A stretch of DNA of 64,000 nt. It comes from Mycolicibacterium moriokaense (GTDB taxonomy: Bacteria > Actinomycetota > Actinomycetes > Mycobacteriales > Mycobacteriaceae). Below the pieces are notes generated by a model that was not told the origin of the DNA, did not search any database, and saw only the letters and a list, made by a program, of their open reading frames with translations. The translations under genes and the position numbers were made by a program. Of this stretch, positions 57,142 to 64,000 are shown one piece after another. Where the stretch lies: contig NZ_QJJU01000022.1 of NCBI RefSeq assembly GCF_003201655.1, positions 1 to 64,000 of the forward strand, given 5' to 3'. How positions within the stretch are numbered: position 1 is the first letter of the stretch; each line of letters begins with the position of its first letter.

Positions 57142-58668
57142 ATGTGGCATCTGACGCGATGGGGCGGCCTGTTCCTGGGGACGTACCTGGTTACGCATCT
57201 GGGCGGTGAGCCGATTGCCAACCAGTTCGTCGGCGTCGCCATGTTCGCGCCGATGTTGCTCGGCACTTACGTCTCCTCTCGGGTGGACGTGGAACCGCGG
57301 AAGCTGGTTCTGGTCACTGAGCTTGTGTTGCTGCCGATTTCGGTGCTGATGGCCGTGCTCGTCGGCAGCGGCGCCGTGGCGACCTGGATGGTCTACCCGT
57401 TTGAGTTGGCGTACGGCTTCGGCGGGATGGTCAACATGACCGCACAGCGTGCGCTGCTGTTCCGGATTGGCGGCCCGCTCCACGCGACCCGGGTGCTGAA
57501 CACCGAACTCGCAGGCATGGCGAGCGCGATGATGGCCGGGCCTCTCATCGGTGGCATCACCATCGCGAATTTCGGTCTCGGCGTCGCGTTCTGCGTTCCT
57601 GTTGTGCTGCTGGCCTGCTCGGCGCCACTGCTGTGGCTCTCGACGCGCCGCATCCCGGCCCCGCCACCCGCGGTTGCGGCACCCACGGCAACAACCGTGG
57701 GCAACACCCCCTGGCAGCTAGTGCGGAGTTCGCGGCCGCTGGCGGTGATCCTGTTGGTGACCTTTATCTGCAATCTCTGCTACTTCGCATTCACGCCGCT
57801 TGTGCCCGTCATCGCCAAGCACCTTGGCGCAGGCCCAGCGATGGCGGGCGTGATCGGTGCTACGCCAGGCATCGTGCAGCTCGTGATTGCCGCGGCGCTG
57901 ATCGTCCGCCCTGCGCGGCGCCCCATCGCGGCGTACACCGTCGGCGTCGCGCTGTGCCTGTGCGGTCTCGGGATACTGTCCTACACCCCGGTTTTGACCG
58001 TCGCGTTGGTTGCCCTTGGCGTGGCAGGCATCGGCCAGGCCCTTTTCGGTTCCACGCAGGCGACGCTGCCGTTCACTGCGGTCGCTCCGCATGAGCGCGC
58101 TGCGGCGCTCGGACTGATCACCAGCACGATCGGCTTGGCGCTACCGACGGGCATGGTGGTCCTCGGCGTCACGTCGAGTCTGTTCGGGGCGCATTTGGCG
58201 ATGCTGTTGTCGGCCCTCATCGGCATTGTCGCGCTCGCCGCCACGCTGCTCGGTAACTGGCAGCTGATGACGGCGCCCCACAGTATCCCAGCCTCAGGCG
58301 GAGCGATAAGCGTTGGCGGAGAAGGCGACCCGGTCGCCGCGCAGCCGCAGCTGGGCGAGCGCGCGCGGCTGCCCATGCTCATCCTCGATGACGTCCTCGA
58401 GCCAGACCAGGGGAGCGCCGACGTCGACACCGACGAGCTCGGCCGTCTGCTCGTCGGCCGCGACCGCGCCGATGGTGGTTTGGCTGCCGCCGATGTGAAT
58501 CCCGAGTTGCCGCTCGAGTATCAGGATGACATCGGCCTCGTCGATGTCGAAGTCAGGCGACTGCTCCTCGCCGATGGCGATATAGTTGACCGACAGCCCA
58601 AGAGGCAGACCGTTTTCCAGCACGAGGCTCTCGATCATCAGCACGGTCCAGCCGACCGGCAGGCGTAG
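57142..58668 (+). CDS. MFS transporter with abnormal 124-residue antisense tail
   Basis: The frame encodes 508 residues. Residues 1-383 form a 12-TM MFS carrier (EntS/multidrug-like: PMLLGTYVSSRVDVEPRK, FELAYGFGGMVNMTAQRALL, GSTQATLPF). From about residue 384 the frame runs antisense to gntR (58294-58668) and gives a low-complexity Asp/Arg-rich sequence with no TM, so the carrier's natural stop seems lost. A frameshift or point change near 58280-58300 would explain it. ATG 57142 lacks a ribosome binding site; the frame upstream is open and reads SLPWLLISSW before it, so the true start may use an unusual codon. Last gene of the plus run. Confidence 0.75.
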   Translation: MWHLTRWGGLFLGTYLVTHLGGEPIANQFVGVAMFAPMLLGTYVSSRVDVEPRKLVLVTELVLLPISVLMAVLVGSGAVATWMVYPFELAYGFGGMVNMTAQRALLFRIGGPLHATRVLNTELAGMASAMMAGPLIGGITIANFGLGVAFCVPVVLLACSAPLLWLSTRRIPAPPPAVAAPTATTVGNTPWQLVRSSRPLAVILLVTFICNLCYFAFTPLVPVIAKHLGAGPAMAGVIGATPGIVQLVIAAALIVRPARRPIAAYTVGVALCLCGLGILSYTPVLTVALVALGVAGIGQALFGSTQATLPFTAVAPHERAAALGLITSTIGLALPTGMVVLGVTSSLFGAHLAMLLSALIGIVALAATLLGNWQLMTAPHSIPASGGAISVGGEGDPVAAQPQLGERARLPMLILDDVLEPDQGSADVDTDELGRLLVGRDRADGGLAAADVNPELPLEYQDDIGLVDVEVRRLLLADGDIVDRQPKRQTVFQHEALDHQHGPADRQA

Positions 58669-59103
58669 GCGGTCGCGCACCATCGGCGGGCAGCCGAGCA
58701 GTCGTCGCTCGAGTGTGCGGGCCTCGACGGTGCTTGACGGTTCGGTCGTGAATTGGGCGACTGGGCTGAGCTGGTCGATGCGTAGCAGCAGCGAACCAGT
58801 GGCCCTGGTTCCGTTCTTGGGCTCGCGGGTGACCAGCCCCTCGCGGGCGAGCTGCTGCAGAACGGCCCTGACCGTGTTGCGGCTCGCCGACAGCGCGTCG
58901 GTGAGGTCCCGTTCCACGAGTGGCATGTGCGTGCCTGTGCTGACTAGCGTCGAGCGGAGCAGGTCATAGGTGCGCCGCGCGGAGTTGTTCAGCCGGTCCG
59001 GGCTCTGCCGTTGCCGTTGGTAGAGCACCTCAGGGGGGACCTGGCCTGCGGGCCGCAGCCTCGCTTGGCACGCCGAATACAGTGGTGGTTCACGTGTTGA
59101 CAC
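58294..59103 (-). CDS. GntR-family regulator, HutC subfamily with UTRA domain
   Basis: Encodes 269 residues from GTG 59103. Winged helix at about 45-105: RRTYDLLRSTLVSTGTHMPLVERDLTDALSASRNTVRAVLQQLAREGLVTRE; the UTRA sensor domain is about 118-262 (VEARTLERRLLGCPPMVRDRL, MIESLVLENGLPLGLSVNYI, LVWLEDVIEDEHGQPRALAQL). The N-terminal 40 residues are not conserved, so the start is uncertain. Repeats CACGTGTT at 59091-59098 and 59101-59108 overlap the start, a possible self-operator. Probably the regulator of the island. The 3' half is overlapped on the other strand by the MFS frame. Confidence 0.88.
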   Translation of the reverse strand: MSTREPPLYSACQARLRPAGQVPPEVLYQRQRQSPDRLNNSARRTYDLLRSTLVSTGTHMPLVERDLTDALSASRNTVRAVLQQLAREGLVTREPKNGTRATGSLLLRIDQLSPVAQFTTEPSSTVEARTLERRLLGCPPMVRDRLRLPVGWTVLMIESLVLENGLPLGLSVNYIAIGEEQSPDFDIDEADVILILERQLGIHIGGSQTTIGAVAADEQTAELVGVDVGAPLVWLEDVIEDEHGQPRALAQLRLRGDRVAFSANAYRSA

Positions 59104-59159
59104 GTGTTCATTGGATCAGTCGATTGTTAACAGGCCCAGGCGTGGTTGATTCGCCCGAG

Positions 59160-60335
59160 TTACGTTGCGGGCATCCGCCGCCCGACCACGTGCGCCAACT
59201 GTGCGCTACCTAACAGAACGACAGCGATGAGGGCGAACAGCGCGGCGATCCCGATCTGGGCCTCGAGCACCGCGCAGCCGACCGAGCCGATCAGGATCCC
59301 GATACCGGCCGAGATCCGGAACTTTGCCAGGCCGGCAGAGGATTCACCAACCTGGGCCACGACCAGAACCGGCAAGCTGGCGGTGGCCCCGGCCAGGCTG
59401 ACACCGAATAGCGCGGACGCCACCAGATATGTTGTTGGACTTGGCATTAGAGCGAGCAGGGCGGCGCACAACGTGCCCAACCCGAACGAGGCCATCAGCA
59501 TTGCGACGATGCCGACGTGCCGGATGACACGGTAGGCCACCGAGAGGACGATGATCTCCACGCCGGACATCAGCGCGATGGCCGCCGTGATCGTGATGGT
59601 CGAGTACTCACGGGCGGCGCCGGCTAGGGGAAGTGCGGTGAACAGTACGCCGCCACGAAGGAAGTCGCCGCTCATGGCCAGCACGAGTGCGGCCGTGCCG
59701 CCTGGTGTCCTGCCGAAACGCGGCAGGCCGATCCGCGGAGGCGGCAATTCGGGCGGCGCGGCCAGGCTGGGAAGCGCCCCGCCAAGTGCGCCTGCGACCA
59801 GAAGTGCCAGCGCGCCCGTGACGACGAGTGCGACCTGATAGCCGACCCGTCCGTCGATGATCCCCGCGACCAGCAGCCCACCGGGCGAGCCGACGGCGCC
59901 GCCGAAGAGGAAGGCGGCATTGAACCGGCCCAACGACTGTGCGACTTCACCCGGTCGCACCCGCACGGCGGCCTGCAGTCCCGCGCCGAGCACCATCCCA
60001 CCACCAAGACCCTGCAACACCCGCGACGTCATCAGCACGATGCCACCGGGCGCAAGGCCCATGCCGACACACGCCACACCGAACAAGAACAGTCCGGCGA
60101 TCAGCGCAGCCCTGGCGTCGAGGCTTGGCACGAATCTGGAACCGAATACATCGACGAAGATCACGCCGATCGCCGCGCTCAGCATGAAGACGCCGACGTA
60201 GGCGCCGTCGTGCGAAAACTCTCGCACGAAAAGCACTTCCAACGGAGCGGTGAGGCTCATCGCGACCCCGGTGGCCGCCATCAAGGGCAGGAACCATCGC
60301 GACTGCGGGATCGGCCCGCACCGTGCCTGCGTCAT
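59160..60335 (-). CDS. MFS transporter (second)
   Basis: Encodes 391 residues with about 12 hydrophobic helices. Start MTQARCGPIPQSRWFLPLM, then VGVFMLSAAIGVIFVDVFGSRFVPS, RVLQGLGGGMVLGAGLQA and REYSTITITAAIALMSGVEIIV. MFS drug-resistance-like carrier, direction not visible; export of product or import of substrate are both possible. It starts in a one-base overlap with the RibBA stop (TGATG), so it is translated with the minus-strand operon. GntR follows after 56 nt on the same strand. Confidence 0.85.
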   Translation of the reverse strand: MTQARCGPIPQSRWFLPLMAATGVAMSLTAPLEVLFVREFSHDGAYVGVFMLSAAIGVIFVDVFGSRFVPSLDARAALIAGLFLFGVACVGMGLAPGGIVLMTSRVLQGLGGGMVLGAGLQAAVRVRPGEVAQSLGRFNAAFLFGGAVGSPGGLLVAGIIDGRVGYQVALVVTGALALLVAGALGGALPSLAAPPELPPPRIGLPRFGRTPGGTAALVLAMSGDFLRGGVLFTALPLAGAAREYSTITITAAIALMSGVEIIVLSVAYRVIRHVGIVAMLMASFGLGTLCAALLALMPSPTTYLVASALFGVSLAGATASLPVLVVAQVGESSAGLAKFRISAGIGILIGSVGCAVLEAQIGIAALFALIAVVLLGSAQLAHVVGRRMPAT

Positions 60336-61474
60336 CAGGACGTCGACGCGAGGCGCTGCGGGGCCGCGAACGGCAGGCCCACAGTCTCGGCGACCTCGAG
60401 ACCGAAGGCCTCCAGCCCGATGCGCTTGACCGGATGGTTCGTGAGTAGCCGCATCCGCCGCACGCCGAGATCGGCGAGGATCTGCGCGCCCAGTCCGTAG
60501 TCACGCGCGTCTGCTCCGGCATCCTCGAGATGGTGCGCGTGCCTGCCCTCGTGGCCACGCAGGTAGACCACGACACCGCGACCCTCGGCGGCGATCGTCT
60601 GCAGTGCACCGTCGAGTTCGGAATGGCAGTCACACCCCGCGGACTCAAAGACGTTGCCCGTCAGGCACTCCAAGTGGACACGCACCAGCGTCGGCGAAAG
60701 GTTATGCCCGGCGAGGTCGCCCATCACCAGGGCGATGTGCTCGCGTCCGTCGAGCACCGAGTGGAATCCGTAGGCCTGGAACTCACCGTGCTCGGTAGGC
60801 AGCCTGCTGCGGGCCTTGCACTCCACAAGGCGCTCGGTGCGATGTCGATAGGAGATCAACTCCGACATCGTCACGATCGTCAGCGCGTGCTTGTTGGCGA
60901 AGGCGCGCAGTCGCGCCCCGCGTGCGACTGTCCCGTCGTCGTCGACGACTTCGCCCATCACGGCGACGGGTGGGAGTCCCGCCATCCGTGCCAGGTCGAC
61001 TGCCGCCTCGGTGTGCCCGGCGCGGCGCAGCACGCCGCCGTCGACTGCCCGCAGCGGGAACACATGGCCTGGCCTGCTCAGGTCGGTCGGCTGGGTGTCG
61101 GGGTCTGCGAGCAGCGAGATCGTCCGCGCCCGGTCGGCGGCCGAGATTCCAGTGGTGATTCCATTGCGTGCATTCACCGACACCGCATAGCCGGTGCCTC
61201 GGGGATCCTCACTGACCGCGACCATCGGCGGCAAGCGCAGCCGATCGAGGTCGGCCGCGGGCATGGGTACGCACAGGATGCCGCTGGTGTGCCGCACCAT
61301 GAACGCCACCCGCTCCGGTGTTGCGCGCGTGGCGGCGAGCATGAGATCGCCGTCGTCGTGTGGGTTTTCGGCGTCGACCACGATCACCATCCGGCCTGCG
61401 CGCAACGCGGCGATGGCTGCACCAACAGGGTCACCGGTGCGGTGTGTGCGCCGGCGGATCCCGATCACCCCCAT
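60335..61474 (-). CDS. ribBA: Divergent RibBA homologue (DHBP synthase / GTP cyclohydrolase II)
   Basis: Encodes 379 residues from ATG 61474 (MGVIGIRRR), two bases after the stop of the upstream monooxygenase. N-terminal DHBP synthase domain: RMVIVVDAENPHDDGDLML, where the usual acidic RENEGD block is altered (PHDDGD), but RRAGHTEAAVDLA is kept. C-terminal cyclohydrolase II domain: ECLTGNVFESAGCDCHSEL keeps the three zinc Cys but has G before CDC in place of the usual R. The stretch between HEGR and DARDY is only 10 residues where E. coli RibA has about 33, so the conserved Tyr of the KxRAYxLQ segment is lost. Either a variant flavin-pathway enzyme or one with a new role; M. tuberculosis RibA1 (Rv1940) may be similar. 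Confidence 0.85.
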   Translation of the reverse strand: MGVIGIRRRTHRTGDPVGAAIAALRAGRMVIVVDAENPHDDGDLMLAATRATPERVAFMVRHTSGILCVPMPAADLDRLRLPPMVAVSEDPRGTGYAVSVNARNGITTGISAADRARTISLLADPDTQPTDLSRPGHVFPLRAVDGGVLRRAGHTEAAVDLARMAGLPPVAVMGEVVDDDGTVARGARLRAFANKHALTIVTMSELISYRHRTERLVECKARSRLPTEHGEFQAYGFHSVLDGREHIALVMGDLAGHNLSPTLVRVHLECLTGNVFESAGCDCHSELDGALQTIAAEGRGVVVYLRGHEGRHAHHLEDAGADARDYGLGAQILADLGVRRMRLLTNHPVKRIGLEAFGLEVAETVGLPFAAPQRLASTS

Positions 61475-61476
61475 GG

Positions 61477-62778
61477 TCAGAACTCGCGCAGCGTGTCTCG
61501 CAGGTGTGCGTGCGTGTACTCGGTGCGGGCCAAACCCTTTCGCTGCAGCGCAGGGAACAGCCCGTCGCATATCTCGGTGATGTACTGCTTGCTGACCCGC
61601 TGGGTGCTGATCAGGAAGCCGTCGCCACCGACCTGCTCCATCGCCTCGCCGATCTTGTCGGCGACCTGGTCGGGCGTGCCGACCAGCTCGATCGAATCAG
61701 ACGTCCCGCCTGCGTCGAGCACCAACTGGCGCAGTGTCTTACCGCTTCCCCATTGCGCGAACTTGTCGAGGGAACCACGCTCGCCGTTGGTCTCCAGCTC
61801 GGGCAGCGGCTCGTCGAGGTCGTACTGCGAGAAGTCGATATCGGTGACCGACGAGATGCTCGCCAGCGACTGCTCGAAGAACGCTGGGTCCGCCGCCGCG
61901 GCCTTCTTGCGGGCCAGTGCTTCCTCCTCAGTAGTGCCGAGGGTTGGGCTCACCACGAACAGCACCTTGATGTCGTCCGGATTGCGGCCCTGCGCCGCGG
62001 CCCTGGCCCGCACGTCGTCGCGGTAGGCCTTCATCCCCTCAACTCCGTTCGCGACGGCGATGATCGAGTCGGCGTACTTCGCCGCGAACTGGCGCCCCTT
62101 CGGTGATCCCCCGGCCTGCACGAAGGTGGGTTGTCCCTGAGGGGAGCGCACCGTGTTTAGCGGGCCGCGAGACTTGACGTACTTGCCCGCGAAGTGAATT
62201 GCGTGCACTTTTTTGAAGTCCGCGTACGTGTTGGTCTCCTGGTCGCGGATAACCGCGCCTTCCTCCCAGGAGTCCCAGAGCTGGCACACCAGGTCGACGT
62301 ACTCGTCGGCGATGTCGTAGCGCAGGTCGTGCTCGGTGAGCTTGTCCATGCCGAAGTTCTGTGCCGAACCGTCCTCACCGGAGGTGACGATGTTCCAGCC
62401 GAATCGCCCCTCGGCGATGCTGTCGAGGGTCGACGCAAGGCGGGCGAGCAGGAACGGCGGGTAGAAGGTCGTGGACATCGTCGCGACCACGCCCATCTTC
62501 GACGTGGCCGCGGCCATGATCGCGGCCAGGGGCGCGGGGTCGTGCTTGGGGGCCATGGTCGCGTACTTCAGGTACACCTCAGAGTTGCCGCCGTAGGCCT
62601 CGGACACCATCAGCGTGTCCTCGATCATGATGTAGTCGAAGCAGGCCTTCTCCATCGCCTGGGCCATCTCGATGTAGAACTTCCCATTCCACGGATTTCC
62701 GTCGTTGCCGAACGGAGTGTTCCACTCGTTCGCCGTGAAGTTCATGAACCAGCCGAAGTGTAAACGCTTGTCAGTCAT
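61477..62778 (-). CDS. FMNH2-dependent monooxygenase, NtaA/SnaA family (copy 3)
   Basis: Encodes 433 residues from ATG 62778, overlapping the upstream copy 4 stop by one base. Family start LHFGWFMNFTANEWNTPFGNDG, then YIMIEDTLMVSEAYGGN, TMSTTFYPPFLLARLAS, GRFGWNIVTSGEDGSAQNFGM, SRGPLNTVRSPQGQPTFVQAGGSPKGRQFAA and LVGTPDQVADKIGEAMEQVGGDGFLI. Copy 2 and copy 4 share nearly every one of these blocks. Followed directly by ribBA and an MFS carrier in one tightly coupled operon, so flavin supply and oxidation seem to be expressed together. Confidence 0.93.
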   Translation of the reverse strand: MTDKRLHFGWFMNFTANEWNTPFGNDGNPWNGKFYIEMAQAMEKACFDYIMIEDTLMVSEAYGGNSEVYLKYATMAPKHDPAPLAAIMAAATSKMGVVATMSTTFYPPFLLARLASTLDSIAEGRFGWNIVTSGEDGSAQNFGMDKLTEHDLRYDIADEYVDLVCQLWDSWEEGAVIRDQETNTYADFKKVHAIHFAGKYVKSRGPLNTVRSPQGQPTFVQAGGSPKGRQFAAKYADSIIAVANGVEGMKAYRDDVRARAAAQGRNPDDIKVLFVVSPTLGTTEEEALARKKAAAADPAFFEQSLASISSVTDIDFSQYDLDEPLPELETNGERGSLDKFAQWGSGKTLRQLVLDAGGTSDSIELVGTPDQVADKIGEAMEQVGGDGFLISTQRVSKQYITEICDGLFPALQRKGLARTEYTHAHLRDTLREF

Positions 62779-64000
62779 CAGAACTCACGCAGGTGGTCGC
62801 GAAGCATGGTGGTGGTGTACTCCGAGCGGACGAGCCCCCGCTTCTGCAGCTCGGGAATCAGCCCGTCGGTGATCTCGGTGACGTAACGGCGGTTCAGCCG
62901 CATGACCGGACTGGTGATCAGATAGCCGTCGCCACCGACCTCGTCCATCACCGCACCCATCTCGTCGGCCACTTCTGCGGGTGTGCCGATGAACGGGACA
63001 TTGCCGGAAAGACCGCTACCGGTGACGATTTCGCGCAGTGTCTTGCCCTTGCCGCGGGCCAGGAAGCTCTCAAGAGCACCGCGCTCACCGTTTGTCGACA
63101 CGTCCGACGGCACCGGTTCGTCGAGATCGAATTGGGCGAAGTCGATCTCGGTGATGGAGGAGATCTCGGCCAGCATGTATTCGATGTAGAGCGGATCGTT
63201 GAACCACCGCTCCCGCTTGGCCAACGCCTCCTCGTGCGTGTCGGCGACGATTGGAGTGACGAGGTAGAGCAGCTTGCAGTGCGAGGGATCGCGACCGTTG
63301 GCTTTCATCCTGGCGTGGATGTCGTCGCGGTAGGCCTTCATCGCCTCCACGCCGTTGGCAGGTGCGACGATCGTGTCGGCGTGCTGCGCGGCGAGCTCGC
63401 GCCCCGGCGGCGACGCGCCCGCCTGGGCGATGGTGGGGCGGTACTGCGGTGACGGCGCGGTGTTCAGCGGGCCGCGGGACTTGTAGTACTTGCCCTCGAA
63501 GTCGATCGTGTGGACCTTCTTGTAGTTGGCGTACGTCCCTGTCATGTAGTCGCGCTCGATGGCGTCGGGCTCCCACGACTCCCAGAGCTTGCTCACCAAT
63601 TCCAGGTACTCGCTCGCTCGGACGTAACGCTCATCGTGTTCGTAGAGCTTGTCGAGCCCGAAGTTCTGCGCCGCGCGGTCCTCGCCGGAGGTGACGACGT
63701 TCCAGCCGAACCGTCCGCGGGCGATGTGGTCGATGGTGCTGCACAACCGGGCCAGCAGGAACGGTGGATAGAAGCTGGTCGACATGGTGGGGACGACGCC
63801 GAGCCGGGTGGTGGCGTTGGCCATCAGCACGGCGAGCGGAACCGGATCGTGTTTGGGGTTCACGCCGTGCTTAAGGTCGTGCTCCATCGTGCCGCCGTAA
63901 GCGGTCGACACCATGAGCTTGTCCTCGATCAGGACGTAGTCGAACTTGGCGCGCTCGAGATCCTTGGCCATTTCGACGTAGAAGTTCCCGGTGAAATCAC
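62778..64000 (-). CDS. FMNH2-dependent monooxygenase, NtaA/SnaA family (copy 4, cut by window end)
   Basis: The frame is open to the right edge, so the N-terminus (about 25-30 residues by comparison with copy 3) lies outside; an internal ATG at 63971 is not the true start, since the preceding codons read DFTGNFYVEM as in the relatives. Blocks: YVLIEDKLMVSTAYGG, TMSTSFYPPFLLARLCS, GRFGWNVVTSGEDRAAQNFGL, SRGPLNTAPSPQYRPTIAQAGASPPGRELAAQHAD and FIGTPAEVADEMGAVMDEVGGDGYLI. First known gene in the minus-strand operon running copy 4, copy 3, ribBA, MFS, perhaps gntR. Stop overlaps the next start (TGATG). Confidence 0.94.
   Translation of the reverse strand, partial: DFTGNFYVEMAKDLERAKFDYVLIEDKLMVSTAYGGTMEHDLKHGVNPKHDPVPLAVLMANATTRLGVVPTMSTSFYPPFLLARLCSTIDHIARGRFGWNVVTSGEDRAAQNFGLDKLYEHDERYVRASEYLELVSKLWESWEPDAIERDYMTGTYANYKKVHTIDFEGKYYKSRGPLNTAPSPQYRPTIAQAGASPPGRELAAQHADTIVAPANGVEAMKAYRDDIHARMKANGRDPSHCKLLYLVTPIVADTHEEALAKRERWFNDPLYIEYMLAEISSITEIDFAQFDLDEPVPSDVSTNGERGALESFLARGKGKTLREIVTGSGLSGNVPFIGTPAEVADEMGAVMDEVGGDGYLITSPVMRLNRRYVTEITDGLIPELQKRGLVRSEYTTTMLRDHLREF

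Noticed and set aside
63969..63971. ATG as start of the last monooxygenase
   Set aside because: Codons before it match the family (GNFYVEM), so the gene continues past the window end.
1..64000. CRISPR arrays, insertion sequences, rRNA genes
   Set aside because: I found no regularly spaced repeats, no transposase or integrase motifs, and no rRNA sequence.

Overview
The window looks like chromosomal DNA from a rapidly growing, environmental mycobacterium (Mycolicibacterium type). The evidence is the high GC content, MspA-type outer-membrane porins at the left end, many GTG starts, many lipoproteins, and a gene order that follows the M. tuberculosis block Rv0985c to Rv1005c. I recognised that order from memory of the families; no search was run. 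At least eight starts have a TANNNT -10 element 6 to 7 nt upstream, the mycobacterial leaderless pattern.

Left core block (1-8.6 kb): the 3' end of one MspA-type porin, a complete second porin, mscL, a small exported peptide, a SAF-domain membrane protein, the redox chaperone gene ruc under a CIRCE operator, an HNH nuclease, 5-formyltetrahydrofolate cyclo-ligase, then the galU / moeA (glp) / rimJ / glpR run and a tRNA-Ala(CGC). The tRNA marks where the gene order departs from the M. tuberculosis order.

Accessory block (8.7-30.5 kb): two overlapping-type GDP-mannose dehydratase paralogues and a glycosyltransferase; an AurF-like diiron oxygenase preceded by two tiny ATGA/GTGA-coupled ORFs, with a methyltransferase; a signalling set of a two-FHA transmembrane trypsin-like protease, a receptor Ser/Thr kinase and a lipoprotein; an exported GH2 glycosidase; and a small-molecule oxidoreduction region (zinc dehydrogenase, DoxX, YdbC-like aldo/keto reductase, NTF2-like proteins, crotonase, ferredoxin-fused FprB) controlled by MarR and HxlR regulators with visible operators.

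Right core block (31-47 kb): cAMP-responsive protein acetyltransferase, AroE-like protein, arrestin-fold protein, LpqN/T-type and DUF5642-type lipoproteins, alkB, soxR, arcA, an AbiEi/DUF559 protein, divergent pmt and rsmI, a hydrolase, pabB, and an ECF41 sigma factor with its partner oxidoreductase behind an ECF41-type promoter.

Right accessory island (47.4-64 kb): four NtaA/SnaA/DszA-type FMNH2-dependent monooxygenases (the last cut by the window end), two different flavin reductases, a complete Dpp/Opp-type ABC importer, two MFS carriers, a GntR regulator and a divergent RibBA homologue. Together they look like an uptake, oxidation and flavin-supply system, comparable in parts list to the EDTA-degradation epp/emo cluster, with an unknown substrate. 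This is the best candidate for an undescribed system in the window.
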